NCBI RefSeq assembly: GCF_002218085.1
Contig: NZ_BDUC01000001.1
Span: 1,241,955 to 1,305,954, forward strand
From: Tolypothrix sp. NIES-4075
GTDB lineage: Bacteria; Cyanobacteriota; Cyanobacteriia; Cyanobacteriales; Nostocaceae
DNA: 64,000 nt
Reading direction: 5' to 3'
Positions 8,992-18,015 of this stretch are shown piece by piece (within the stretch, counting starts at the first letter, position 1; every line of letters begins with the position of its first letter). Under the pieces are notes generated by a model that was not told the origin of the DNA, made no database searches, and was given only the letters and a program-made list of their open reading frames with translations. Position numbers and translations under genes: made by a program.

Positions 8992-10074
8992 ATGACCACA
9001 ACTTTACAAAGACGCGAAAGCGGCAGTGTATGGGAACGGTTCTGTAGTTGGATCACCAGCACCGAAAACCGCATATACATCGGTTGGTTCGGCGTATTGA
9101 TGATTCCAACCCTGCTAGCCGCCACCACCTGCTTCATCATTGCGTTCATCGCAGCACCTCCAGTAGATATCGATGGTATCCGCGAACCCGTAGCAGGTTC
9201 GTTGATTTACGGAAACAACATCATCTCAGGTGCAGTTGTTCCTTCCTCTAACGCAATTGGTTTACACTTCTACCCAATCTGGGAAGCAGCTTCTTTAGAT
9301 GAGTGGTTGTACAACGGTGGTCCTTACCAATTGGTAGTATTCCACTTCCTAATCGGCGTATTCTGCTACTTAGGACGTGAATGGGAACTTTCCTACCGCT
9401 TAGGTATGCGTCCTTGGATCTGCCTAGCATTCTCTGCACCCGTAGCAGCAGCAACCGCAGTATTCTTGATCTACCCAATCGGACAAGGTTCATTCTCTGA
9501 CGGTATGCCTTTGGGTATCTCCGGAACCTTCAACTTCATGATTGTGTTCCAAGCAGAACACAACATCTTGATGCACCCCTTCCACCAACTAGGTGTAGCT
9601 GGTGTATTTGGTGGTAGCCTATTCTCTGCAATGCACGGTTCACTTGTAACTTCAAGCTTGGTTCGTGAAACAACCGAAACCGAATCACAAAACTACGGTT
9701 ACAAATTCGGTCAAGAAGAAGAAACCTACAACATTGTTGCAGCACACGGTTACTTCGGTCGCTTGATTTTCCAATACGCTTCATTCAACAACAGCCGTTC
9801 CTTGCACTTCTTCTTGGCAGCATGGCCAGTAGTAGGCATCTGGTTCACCTCCTTGGGCGTAAGCACAATGGCGTTCAACCTGAACGGTTTCAACTTCAAC
9901 CAATCAGTAATTGATTCTTCTGGTCGCGTCATCAACACATGGGCTGACGTAATCAACCGCGCTAACCTAGGTATGGAAGTAATGCACGAGCGCAACGCTC
10001 ACAACTTCCCTCTAGATTTGGCTGCTGCTGACTTCGCACCTGTAGCATTGACTGCACCTGCTATCAACGGCTAA
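8992..10074 (+). CDS. psbA: photosystem II reaction centre protein D1 (Glu130 form)
   Basis: The D1 subunit of the PSII core in the thylakoid membrane. It binds P680, QB and most Mn4CaO5 ligands. 360 aa, the standard length, starting MTTTLQRRES; an upstream in-frame TTG at 8950 is ignored. By count I see Tyr161, Asp170, Glu189, His190, His198, His215, His252, Ser264, His332, Glu333, His337, Asp342 and Ala344, after which the tail (AADFAPVALTAPAING) is removed by CtpA. Residue 130 is Glu, the form linked to high-light D1 isoforms rather than the Gln130 low-light form. Codon use is noticeably more C-ending than its neighbours, as expected for a highly expressed gene. A terminator follows. Confidence 0.99.
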   Translation: MTTTLQRRESGSVWERFCSWITSTENRIYIGWFGVLMIPTLLAATTCFIIAFIAAPPVDIDGIREPVAGSLIYGNNIISGAVVPSSNAIGLHFYPIWEAASLDEWLYNGGPYQLVVFHFLIGVFCYLGREWELSYRLGMRPWICLAFSAPVAAATAVFLIYPIGQGSFSDGMPLGISGTFNFMIVFQAEHNILMHPFHQLGVAGVFGGSLFSAMHGSLVTSSLVRETTETESQNYGYKFGQEEETYNIVAAHGYFGRLIFQYASFNNSRSLHFFLAAWPVVGIWFTSLGVSTMAFNLNGFNFNQSVIDSSGRVINTWADVINRANLGMEVMHERNAHNFPLDLAAADFAPVALTAPAING

Positions 10075-10082
10075 TCTTGAAT

Positions 10083-10110
10083 GTAAAGACGCGATTTATC
10101 GCGTCTCTAC
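10083..10110. repeat. GTAAAGACGCG...CGCGTCTCTAC palindromic repeat
   Basis: An imperfect palindrome with arms GTAAAGACGCGAT and CGCGTCTCTAC, directly after the psbA stop codon and before the terminator. It is one of at least seven members in this window that share GTAGAGACG-type outer arms but have different centres. Confidence 0.75.
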
Positions 10111-10115
10111 AAATT

Positions 10116-10151
10116 AAAAAGCGCCCTCCAAATTTCGGGGGGCGCTTTTTA
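10116..10151 (+). terminator. psbA rho-independent terminator
   Basis: AAAAAGCGCCCTCC pairs with GGGGGGCGCTTTTT around a short AAATTTC loop, giving a GC-rich stem that ends in a U-run. It is well placed 42 bp after the psbA stop. The A-run on the other side could also make it work for minus-strand transcripts. Confidence 0.85.
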
Positions 10152-10220
10152 GTATGATTTCGTAGTAAGCGCTGTCTTCGCTGAAATAAGCTTGTGGTAG
10201 TTGATGCGTTATTAATAACA

Positions 10221-10979
10221 ATGACAAACTTCACAACACCCTTACTGCCATCTATGGCTGACATTTGGCAGCAAACTTTAAATTGGCAACCTACTACCCA
10301 ACAGCAAAAGCAATTCCAGCAACTTTATGAATTAATTTTAGAAGGGAACCGCCAGTTAAATTTAACTCGCATCATCGACCCCGAAGAATTCTGGGAAAAA
10401 CATCTTTGGGATTCTTTACGGGGAATTGCCCCGCTGCTATCAGGTAAGATAGACTTTCCTGTGTCCTCTGCTTCTCCCGCTTTCATTGATATTGGTACAG
10501 GTGCGGGTTTTCCGGGTATTCCTGTCGGATGTGCGATCGCTAAAAGTCAAATTACCCTTTTAGATTCAACTCGAAAAAAAATTACTTTTATTGAACAAAT
10601 ATTAAGTGAACTTGCTTTAAGCAACGTTAAAACTCTTATTGGTAGAGCCGAAGAAATAGGTCAACAACCCCAGCATCGAGAACGTTACGATCTAGCCTTA
10701 ATCCGCGCTGTAGGCACAGGTTCTGCTTGTGCGGAATATACTTTACCATTGTTGAAACACAAAGGTTTAGCGGTAATTTACCGGGGTAATTGGACAGAAG
10801 ACGAAACAACAGCTTTGGAGAATGCTGTTGAGCAGCTAGGTGGCACGATTGAATTAATTGAAAAATTTACAACTCCCTTAAGTAATAGCATTCGTCACTG
10901 CTTGTACTTGCGGAAGGTGAGTAATACCCCAGCTAAATTTCCCCGCGCTGTTGGTGTACCGACTCAAAAGCCGCTTTAG
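10221..10979 (+). CDS. rsmG: 16S rRNA (guanine-N7) methyltransferase RsmG
   Basis: A SAM-dependent enzyme that methylates G527 (E. coli numbering) of 16S rRNA; also called GidB. The Rossmann motif I is FIDIGTGAGFPGIPVGCAI, followed by ITLLDSTRKKITFIEQI, LIGRAEEIG and LALIRAVG, all typical of RsmG. I chose the ATG at 10221 (MTNFTTPLLPSMADIW) over a GTG 27 bp upstream that lacks support. Length about 252 aa, slightly above the bacterial average because of a short C-terminal tail. Convergent with the superoxide dismutase gene. Confidence 0.95.
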   Translation: MTNFTTPLLPSMADIWQQTLNWQPTTQQQKQFQQLYELILEGNRQLNLTRIIDPEEFWEKHLWDSLRGIAPLLSGKIDFPVSSASPAFIDIGTGAGFPGIPVGCAIAKSQITLLDSTRKKITFIEQILSELALSNVKTLIGRAEEIGQQPQHRERYDLALIRAVGTGSACAEYTLPLLKHKGLAVIYRGNWTEDETTALENAVEQLGGTIELIEKFTTPLSNSIRHCLYLRKVSNTPAKFPRAVGVPTQKPL

Positions 10980-11050
10980 GGGGATAGGGGGAGTAAAGGA
11001 GTGGGGGAGTGGGGGACAAGGAGAGTAATTCTTTTTCCCCTATCTCCCCA
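10980..11050. repeat. G-rich then C-rich inverted repeat between convergent genes
   Basis: GGGGGATAGGGGGAG...GTGGGGGAGTGGGGGACAAGG is followed by TTTTTCCCCTATCTCCCCATC, so the halves can pair. It fills the 78 bp between rsmG and the superoxide dismutase gene, both of which end here. It may act as a terminator in both directions, but its sequence type recurs elsewhere in the window as a dispersed repeat. Confidence 0.5.
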
Positions 11051-11057
11051 TCTTGCC

Positions 11058-11804
11058 CTAAGCGGTTTTACTGGCTGCGGCAAAGCGTTTATTAATTTCG
11101 TCCCAATTTAATACGTTCCACCAAGCATCTAAGTATTCGGGGCGGCGGTTTTGGTACTTAAGGTAATATGCGTGTTCCCAGACATCATTACCCAAAATTG
11201 GATATTTGCCTTCAGTGAGGGGACTGTCTTGGTTAGCTGTAGTGGTTACTTCTAGCTTGCCATTGTTGCGGACAAGCCAAACCCAACCGCTACCAAAACG
11301 ACCAGTACCAGCTTCGTTAAATTGCTTTTTGAAAGCAGCGAAACTACCAAAGCTTTGATTAATAGCGGAAGCGATCGCTCCTGTTGGTTCTCCCCCACCT
11401 TGCGGTTTCATAATTAGCCAAAACATTGAATGATTCACATGTCCACCACCATTGTTGCGTACTATTTGGCGAATATCTGCCGGCACGCTGTTGAGGTTGC
11501 GTAACATTTCTTCAACTGGTTTGCTTTTTAGTTCTGGGTGTTTATCTAACGCTGCATTCAAATTTTTCACATAAGCTGCATGGTGTTTATCGTGGTGAAA
11601 CTGCATTGTTGCTTGATCGATGTGTGGTTCAAGCGCATCGTAAGCATAGGGTAACGGAGGAAGTGATATAGGAGTTCCCCCAGTATTGCCAGATGGAGTA
11701 GTTTGGCTAATTGGGGCTTTTTCTGCCGAAGCATGAGTATCTAAGGCAAAAGCACCGACACTCGCACCAAGTAAAAACAAGAAATGGCGACGATCTATAG
11801 TCAT
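11058..11804 (-). CDS. superoxide dismutase, Mn type, exported (Tat-like signal)
   Basis: Dismutates superoxide to H2O2 and O2. Metal-ligand regions are present: QFHHDKHHAAYVKNL, GGGHVNHSMFW, and DVWEHAYYLKYQNRRPEYLDAWW with the Asp and His ligands. The Gly-rich GGGHVNH (Gln in Fe enzymes) and ANQDSP (Gln in Mn enzymes) point to manganese. The N-terminus MTIDRRHFLFLLGASVGAF is a twin-arginine signal followed by a hydrophobic stretch and an Ala-rich cleavage region, so the enzyme should act in the periplasm or thylakoid lumen, or stay membrane-anchored as described for Anabaena Mn-SOD. 248 aa, complete. Sole gene on its strand here. Confidence 0.93.
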   Translation of the reverse strand: MTIDRRHFLFLLGASVGAFALDTHASAEKAPISQTTPSGNTGGTPISLPPLPYAYDALEPHIDQATMQFHHDKHHAAYVKNLNAALDKHPELKSKPVEEMLRNLNSVPADIRQIVRNNGGGHVNHSMFWLIMKPQGGGEPTGAIASAINQSFGSFAAFKKQFNEAGTGRFGSGWVWLVRNNGKLEVTTTANQDSPLTEGKYPILGNDVWEHAYYLKYQNRRPEYLDAWWNVLNWDEINKRFAAASKTA

Positions 11805-12270
11805 AACAGTTTATGAGTGCGTCAACGAAGTTTGTTGTTAATTTTTATTGTCTTAGATTTAGGTGACTAAATTTAGGTGAAAACGAGCGCGTTTTTTAAT
11901 GCAGAAGGACGCTGTTGATGGGAGAGTGCGATCGCATTACATATAGGACTTACGCAAAAACTCTCTCGCTCCTCTTATTTCTCTGTGCCTCTGCGGTTCG
12001 TTTTCTCATTTCCTAACATAGAAAAAACATGCGATCGCCTTCATTATGAGTAATGCTTAAACCGTTGGTTTTCTTCCTGTTAGGGTCATATCTCAAAACC
12101 TCACCCCCAACCCCTCTCCTTAGCAAGGAGAGGGGAGATAAAGCTGCTACGTTATAGTATTTTTTAAGTCCTTCTAATGTCTGAGGAGCGGAAGTGGTTG
12201 ACTGGAAGCCGTATCTAGAATCAATCTGCGAGAAATACGCTCAATGATCGATAGCTGTCACGCTCAAGGA
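11805..12270. other. non-coding stretch with repeat debris
   Basis: No convincing gene in about 465 bp. It contains TAGGACTTACGCAAAA at 11945-11960, a phrase I associate with cyanobacterial repeat or IS ends, and a perfect hairpin at 12111-12135 (CCCCTCTCCTT, loop AGC, AAGGAGAGGGG) in a CTCACCCCCAAC context that also looks like a dispersed repeat. Two HIP1-like sites lie within it. Confidence 0.5.
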
Positions 12271-12435
12271 ATGGCATCATCGAAAGAACAAGCAAACAAC
12301 CGTCCTCCTTTACCCAAGGGTTTTACTCAAACCGCTTTACCGAAAAATATCATCATTGTAGGCGATCGCAATATTGGCATTAATATCGGTACTGCGGGAG
12401 ATATCACGTTGGGTAATTTGTCTTCCGGTAGTTGA
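12271..12435 (+). CDS. possible small protein, 54 aa
   Basis: Open frame starting MASSKEQANN (upstream in-frame ATG at 12244). The second half is hydrophobic and Gly-rich (NIIIVGDRNIGINIG then TAGDITLGNL), which could be a small beta-type peptide. No Shine-Dalgarno sequence, no family recognised and no operon partner, so it may be chance. Confidence 0.25.
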   Translation: MASSKEQANNRPPLPKGFTQTALPKNIIIVGDRNIGINIGTAGDITLGNLSSGS

Positions 12436-12452
12436 GGGTTAAAAATTATTCA

Positions 12453-12481
12453 GTAGAGACGTTCCGGTGGAACGTCTTTAC
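12453..12481. repeat. GTAGAGACGTTCC palindromic repeat
   Basis: Arms GTAGAGACGTTCC and GGAACGTCTTTAC around a 3-nt loop. Same outer arms as the repeats at 10083, 39585 and 42084 but a different inner stem. Lies between the small frame and the mfd 3' end. Confidence 0.75.
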
Positions 12482-12618
12482 AGCGTTTTGGGTTTTACGC
12501 ATGTACCAGTAAGTACAGCGATCGCATAAGTTCGTAGCGTTTTTTAACGCAAAGGTAAGCGCAGAGTGACGCAGAGTTTTTTTAAGAGGATTGGCTACGA
12601 AAAAAGCGAAATTCTGTA

Positions 12619-15600
12619 CTAAGCAGCTTCGGGTAGGGCGCCTTGCATTTTCCCGAAAGCATCGATGAGATTTTGCAACTGTTGATCTGCTTTGAGGACT
12701 GCTAAACCACGCACGGTGACTTTACCGGGTGAGAAAACAAAGCGCGATCGCATTGACTCTGATAAATTTGCTGCTAACAAATTCCACGCAGGTTCTTCCA
12801 TCGGGGTTTCTAAAACGATATGCTGTTTAGCTTCGGGTTTAATGCGGCTAAATCCGAGATTCTTCGCTAGCTGTTTCAATTCCATCACTCGCAAGAGTTG
12901 ATTTGCGCTCTCGGGAATTGTACCAAAGCGATCGCTCCACTCAGCAGCAATCATTGATAATTCTTGTTTAGTTTTCGCTGCTGCTACCGCACGATAAGCA
13001 CTCATCTTTTGATCCAAATCGGGGATATAATCGGCGGGAATAAATGCTGTCAAATTGAGGTCAATCTGAGTATCATCAACTTTGGGAATTTCCTGTCCGC
13101 GAATTTCCCGAATTGCTTCTTCGAGCATTTCCATATACAAATCAAAGCCGATCGCTTCCATTTGACCGGATTGTTCTGCACCTAGCAAGTTACCCACACC
13201 CCTAATTTCCATATCTCGCATTGCCAATTGATAGCCAGAACCCAACTGCGTGAATTCCTGAATTGCTCGCAAACGCTGGCGAGCAGCATCAGATAATTCT
13301 CGCTGTTTCGGGTAAAATAACCAGGCATGAGCTTGTATACCCGCACGTCCTACCCGTCCCCGCAACTGGTATAATTGCGCTAAACCAAATCGATGAGCAT
13401 CTTCAATTAAGATGGTGTTGACTCGTGGAATATCCAAACCAGATTCAATAATCGTCGTGCAAAGCAGGATATCAGCATCCCCATTGCCGAAAGTCAGCAT
13501 GGTTGATTCTAACTCGCTTTCATCCATTTGACCGTGAGCGATCGCCAATCTTGCCCCTGGTAGCATTTCTCGCAATTTCGTTGCTATTTCTTCAATTCCC
13601 TCTACCCGTGGAACTACATAAAAAATCTGTCCGCCTCTGTCTAATTCTTGACGTATGGCAGTGCGGACGCTTTCCGGGTTTAGCGGTGAAAGATGAGTTT
13701 GAATCGGGCGCCTTGATGGGGGTGGTGTAGTAATTAAACTCATTTCCCGAATCCCCGACAAGGACATATACAAAGTACGGGGAATCGGAGTAGCAGAAAG
13801 AGTCAGCACATCAACTTGAGTTTTTAGGCTTTTAATTTTCTCCTTTTGATTCACCCCAAACCGCTGTTCTTCATCCACCACCAAAAGTCCTAAATCTCGG
13901 AATGTCACACCTTTACCTAGAAGTTGGTGTGTGCCAACAACTACATCTAATTCACCCGTCGCCAATCGCTTTTGAATTTCCCGACGTTCTTCAGCACTGC
14001 GAAAGCGGTTGAGTAAGCCAACATTCACCGGATAGGGAGCAAAACGCTCCTTTAAAGTGTGGTAGTGTTGCTGAGTCAAAATTGTTGTCGGTGCGAGGAG
14101 CGCAACTTGTTTCCCTGCCGTGACAGCTTTAAAAACAGCGCGAATTGCCACTTCCGTTTTGCCAAAACCGACATCCCCACAAACTAAGCGATCCATCGGA
14201 CGATCGCTTTCCATATCCCGCTTCACATCTTGCACCGCTTTTAGCTGATCCGTTGTCGGTTGGTAAGGAAAAGAATCTTCTAATTCCTCTTGCCAAGGCA
14301 TATCTGGTGGATAAGTAAAACCATGTTGTTGCGATCGCGCTGCATACAACTTCAACAAATCCACTGCCAATTTTCTGATGGCTTTGCGGACTCTATTCTT
14401 GGTATTTTCCCAAGCCTTCCCAGTCATCTTGTTGAGTTCTGGTGCTTTCTCCCCACTACTGCGTAACCGAGATAAAGCACCAACTTGATCCGCAGCAACT
14501 CTTAACAACCCGTCAGCGTACTGCACCACCAGATAATCACGAGTTTCGTGATTAATCGTCAAACTTTCTAGCTTGACAAATTTACCCACACCATGATTTC
14601 TGTGAACTACATAATCACCAGGACGCAGCTTTTGAGGGTCAACTTGCTTAGAAGCAGCTTTGCGACGCTTGCGGATATAACTGGGAGTAGCTAAAGAGTG
14701 CTGCCCAAAAAATTCCCGATCCGTGACAACAACCATCCGGAATGTCGGCAGGATAAAGCCTTCCAACTCTGCCAAACCAGAATATTTTAAAGCGATCGGT
14801 GTGTGATTAATTTGTAGCTTGTCGATCGCCAGATAATCGCGGGGATTAGGAATAAACTGTGCCGGACAATCGTGTTCTTGCAAAAGAGACACAGAACGAC
14901 TTGGTTGAGCGGAAATCAACCAGACAGAGAAATTGCGATCGCGTTCACTGCGGAGAGTTTCTGCCAGTTTAGCAAATTGATGCGGTGTAACTGGAACAGC
15001 TCTACTCGCAAGATTGATACCGCTATTTTCTTCTACCAGTTCCGATAAATATAATGTTTTAAATTTTGCCGCATCTGCCAGAGAATCATCAAACGAACGA
15101 TGGATTTTTGGTAATGTAGAGACGCGATTAATCGCGTCTGTACCTAAGTTGGGATTAATCGCGTCTGTACCTAAGTCGGGAGTGAGGGTATCTTCCCCAT
15201 TGCCCATTGCCCATTGCCCATTGCCCAATCGCCATTGTTCTTCAGCATTTTCTACCCAGCGATCGCTATGAGCATGACACTGTTCTGGCTCATCAATCGC
15301 AATCAGAGTATTTTCTGGTAAATAATCTAGCAAAGAAGCGGGTTTATCAAAAGCTAACCCCAAAAAGCGACGACTTCCTTCTAGTACTTCTGAATCAAAT
15401 TCCAACTTTGCACTTTCTTTTAGGGCTGCCATCACAATCGGAGCAAAGCTAGTAGGAGTCAGAATCAACTGGTCAATTTTGTCAAGGGCTGAACGTTGAG
15501 TTGAAGGGTCAAATTCGCGTATTTGCTCAATTTCGTCGCCAAACCATTCTAATCTTACTGGCAATTCTGAGGAAACTGGAAACACATCAACAATATCACC

Positions 15601-16242
15601 CCGCCGACTCCACTGACCTTCCATTTCTACCATCGGCACTCGCTCGTATCCCAAAGTAGCTAATTTTTCACTAAAGCTACTGGAATCAAATTCCATCCCC
15701 CGCTTGAGAGTCAGACAGAAAGGTTTAAAAGCTGCTGGGGGTGGTAAATGAGGTTGCAACGCTCTCTCGGTCGCTACAATCGCTACTTTGGGTAATTGGG
15801 AATTGGTAATTGGTAATTGGGAATTGGTAATTGGTAATTGGGAATTGGTAATTTCCCCTTTCCCCTTTTCCCTTTCCCCATTACCTATTAGCGATTCCCC
15901 ATTCCCCTTTACCAAATCTGCCAAAACCTGCATTTGTCCCCAAGTCATTTCGGTTTCCGGGTCAAAGGGTTCGTAAGGGGACGCTTCAGAGGTAGGGTAA
16001 AAATGTACCGTTTGCCATCCCATAGCCTCTAACTGAGCATAAGCACGTCCGGCTTCTTCCAAAGTGGCACACACCACCAACAAATTTTGTTTATCAGTTT
16101 GCGCGATCGCCGAAGTGATAAACCCCTTAGGCAAGCGGGAAATGCCACTTAAGCGTAAATTATGTTGTCGATTTAACTTAGAAACCAGTTCAGTGGTGAG
16201 AGGCGATCGCCCTAACGCACGCACAATTGAAGAAAAAGCCAT
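12619..16242 (-). CDS. mfd: transcription-repair coupling factor Mfd
   Basis: An ATP-dependent translocase that releases RNA polymerase stalled at DNA lesions and recruits UvrA. Order: UvrB-like N-terminal domains (residues 1-about 420), the RNAP-interacting CarD-like domain (KLRPGDYVVHRNHGVGKFV near 535-555), then helicase motifs: GDVGFGKTEVAIRA (Walker A), LLVVDEEQRFG (DEEQ box), TLSATPIPRTLYMS, QLRGRVGR, and a C-terminal TRCF domain. 1207 aa is longer than the usual roughly 1150. The excess is two repeat-derived in-frame insertions, residues about 115-152 (ITNSQLPITNSQLP) and about 338-380 (LGTDAINPNLGTDAINR). Both lie in the N-terminal region outside the helicase motifs, so the enzyme is probably functional. 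Confidence 0.97.
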   Translation of the reverse strand: MAFSSIVRALGRSPLTTELVSKLNRQHNLRLSGISRLPKGFITSAIAQTDKQNLLVVCATLEEAGRAYAQLEAMGWQTVHFYPTSEASPYEPFDPETEMTWGQMQVLADLVKGNGESLIGNGEREKGKGEITNSQLPITNSQLPITNSQLPKVAIVATERALQPHLPPPAAFKPFCLTLKRGMEFDSSSFSEKLATLGYERVPMVEMEGQWSRRGDIVDVFPVSSELPVRLEWFGDEIEQIREFDPSTQRSALDKIDQLILTPTSFAPIVMAALKESAKLEFDSEVLEGSRRFLGLAFDKPASLLDYLPENTLIAIDEPEQCHAHSDRWVENAEEQWRLGNGQWAMGNGEDTLTPDLGTDAINPNLGTDAINRVSTLPKIHRSFDDSLADAAKFKTLYLSELVEENSGINLASRAVPVTPHQFAKLAETLRSERDRNFSVWLISAQPSRSVSLLQEHDCPAQFIPNPRDYLAIDKLQINHTPIALKYSGLAELEGFILPTFRMVVVTDREFFGQHSLATPSYIRKRRKAASKQVDPQKLRPGDYVVHRNHGVGKFVKLESLTINHETRDYLVVQYADGLLRVAADQVGALSRLRSSGEKAPELNKMTGKAWENTKNRVRKAIRKLAVDLLKLYAARSQQHGFTYPPDMPWQEELEDSFPYQPTTDQLKAVQDVKRDMESDRPMDRLVCGDVGFGKTEVAIRAVFKAVTAGKQVALLAPTTILTQQHYHTLKERFAPYPVNVGLLNRFRSAEERREIQKRLATGELDVVVGTHQLLGKGVTFRDLGLLVVDEEQRFGVNQKEKIKSLKTQVDVLTLSATPIPRTLYMSLSGIREMSLITTPPPSRRPIQTHLSPLNPESVRTAIRQELDRGGQIFYVVPRVEGIEEIATKLREMLPGARLAIAHGQMDESELESTMLTFGNGDADILLCTTIIESGLDIPRVNTILIEDAHRFGLAQLYQLRGRVGRAGIQAHAWLFYPKQRELSDAARQRLRAIQEFTQLGSGYQLAMRDMEIRGVGNLLGAEQSGQMEAIGFDLYMEMLEEAIREIRGQEIPKVDDTQIDLNLTAFIPADYIPDLDQKMSAYRAVAAAKTKQELSMIAAEWSDRFGTIPESANQLLRVMELKQLAKNLGFSRIKPEAKQHIVLETPMEEPAWNLLAANLSESMRSRFVFSPGKVTVRGLAVLKADQQLQNLIDAFGKMQGALPEAA
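15113..15232. repeat. palindrome plus GCCCATT array inserted in mfd
   Basis: GTAGAGACGCGATTAATCGCGTCTGTAC (given here by its arms GTAGAGACGCGATTAAT and CGCGTCTGTAC) is followed by a second half copy GGGATTAATCGCGTCTGTAC. Then comes an array of CCCATTG 7-mers (15197-15226). All of it is read in frame by mfd, adding about 40 residues. Confidence 0.8.
15787..15900. repeat. short tandem repeat array inserted in mfd
   Basis: Degenerate 7-mers (GGTAATT, GGGAATT) in a roughly 21-bp higher-order unit, repeated about three times, followed by C-rich TTTCCCCTTTTCCC. Because 21 is a multiple of three, the frame stays open and the array is translated as ITNSQLP repeats near mfd residues 115-152. Confidence 0.85.
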
Positions 16243-16522
16243 AAGTTCTACTATAAGTGGAAATCGCTACTCTTTGCAGGCGGATAGCACCTGACTCAAC
16301 TATTTTAAAAGTGCCAAGGGGGATAGTACTCTTGCTTGAGAATCATTAGTCCCTAGTACAATAACCACTAACTAATCGCTAAGATACGAACAGTGTTCTA
16401 CTTGTATGGCACTAATAACTAGTTTTTATGTCCGATTGATTCTTTTATTATTGGAACACCTTCGATACTAGATACTAATAGAAGTAAGAGCGCAGTTAGC
16501 CAATAAATCGGCAATTCAAGGA

Positions 16523-17848
16523 ATGTCTCCAACTATAGAAATTCTAATTATTTTCTTACTAATCTTCGCCAACGGTCTATTTGTCATGTCGGAGTTGGCG
16601 GTTGTCTCAGCACGCAAGGTGCGGTTGCAGCAACTTGCCGAACGAGGCGATCTCAAAGCCCGTGCTGCTTTGGAACTAGCATCTTCCCCAAATCAGTTTT
16701 TAGCGATCGTCCAGGTAGTGATCACACTTTTGAGTATCTTATCCGGTGCTTACGGTGAAGAGACGATCGCTAAGAGAATAATACCTATCTTAGATTTTAT
16801 CGCTTTGCCTGGACAGTATAAGGAACACTTGGCAAAGGGTATAGCAATTTTAATTATTACTTATCTGACACTGATTATTGGCGAATTAGTACCTAAGCGG
16901 TTGGCATTAAATTCCCCAGAACCAATTGCCAGTGTAGTTGCTTTACCTATGCAATTACTAGCCAGAATTGGCTCACCTGTGGTTTATTTACTAAGTGCTT
17001 CTACGGATGCAGTATTGCGGATATTGGGTGTAAGACCATCTACAGAACCACAAGTTACAGAAGAAGAAATTAGAGTCTTAATTGAACAAGGTACTGAAGA
17101 GGGAACCTTTGAAGAAGCAGAACAAGATATGGTGGAGCGAGTATTTCGCTTAGGCGATCGCCCTGTCAGTTCTTTTATGACACCTCGTCCGGATATTGTC
17201 TGGCTGGACTTAGAAGACTCAGCCGAAGAAAACCGCCAAAAGATTATAGATAGTGGTTATTCCCGATATCCAGTTTGTCAGGGAGGACTTGACAATGTAC
17301 TCGGTGTCATTCCCGTCACAGATTTGTTAGCTCGAAGTTTCTGTAATCAAGAACTAGATTTAACCGTCGGATTGCGACAGCCTGTATTTGTGCCAGAAAG
17401 CACCCGTGGTTTAAAAGTTTTGGAGTTATTCAAAGAAACAATAACTCACATGGCTTTGGTAGTTGATGAATACGGTGTAATTCAAGGATTAGTAACACTC
17501 AACGATATTATGAGCGAAATAGTAGGTGATGTTGCTTCTGCTGACGATCAGGAAAATCCCCAAGCAGTACAACGCGAAGATGGTTCCTGGTTATTGGATG
17601 GAATGTTGCCTGTAGATGAGTTTTTAGAACTTTTCGAGATGGAAGAGTTAAAATTTGACGAACGCGGTAGCTATCAAACATTAGGTGGTTTTGTGATCAC
17701 CCATTTAGGACGTATCCCCGCTGCTGCCGATAATTTTCAATGGCAGGGTATGCGTTTTGAGGTGATGGATATGGACGGCAACCGTGTTGATAAAGTTTTA
17801 GTCGTGCCAACACAGGATAAATTGACTGATTCGACAAACGAAAACTAA
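16523..17848 (+). CDS. HlyC/CorC family membrane protein with CBS pair
   Basis: 441 aa. An N-terminal DUF21 (CNNM) domain with four hydrophobic segments (residues about 1-190, including IIGELVPKRLALNSPEPIA) is followed by a CBS pair (VSSFMTPRPDIVWLD near 215 and HMALVVDEYGVIQGLVTLNDI near 310) and a C-terminal CorC_HlyC domain (DGMLPVDEFLELF, RGSYQTLGGFV). Members are linked to Mg/Co efflux or ion homeostasis, and the older haemolysin name is historical. The start ATG at 16523 follows CAAGGA. Probably monocistronic, since a repeat array and an opposite-strand gene follow. Confidence 0.92.
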   Translation: MSPTIEILIIFLLIFANGLFVMSELAVVSARKVRLQQLAERGDLKARAALELASSPNQFLAIVQVVITLLSILSGAYGEETIAKRIIPILDFIALPGQYKEHLAKGIAILIITYLTLIIGELVPKRLALNSPEPIASVVALPMQLLARIGSPVVYLLSASTDAVLRILGVRPSTEPQVTEEEIRVLIEQGTEEGTFEEAEQDMVERVFRLGDRPVSSFMTPRPDIVWLDLEDSAEENRQKIIDSGYSRYPVCQGGLDNVLGVIPVTDLLARSFCNQELDLTVGLRQPVFVPESTRGLKVLELFKETITHMALVVDEYGVIQGLVTLNDIMSEIVGDVASADDQENPQAVQREDGSWLLDGMLPVDEFLELFEMEELKFDERGSYQTLGGFVITHLGRIPAAADNFQWQGMRFEVMDMDGNRVDKVLVVPTQDKLTDSTNEN

Positions 17849-18015
17849 TAGGGAATGGGTAATGGGTAGTGGGTAATGGGATTTTTAAGAGGGGGAAAGG
17901 GAAAAGGAATAAAAAATAAAAAATATATTTTCTTCCCCTTTCCCCTTTACCCTTCCTGTTTTCCAATTACCAATTCTCAATTACCCATTACCAATTACCC
18001 ATTCCCAATTCTCAA
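17849..18015. repeat. short tandem repeat array between convergent genes
   Basis: GGGAATGGGTAATGGGTAGTGGG on the left and AATTACCCATTACCAATTACCC on the right form a fold-back pair, with an A-rich/C-rich middle (17885-17950). It fills the whole gap between the CorC-like gene and the aldo/keto reductase gene. Confidence 0.8.

Noticed and set aside
9048..9995. Several frames within psbA on both strands
   Set aside because: All are shadows of psbA, whose every functional residue is in place.
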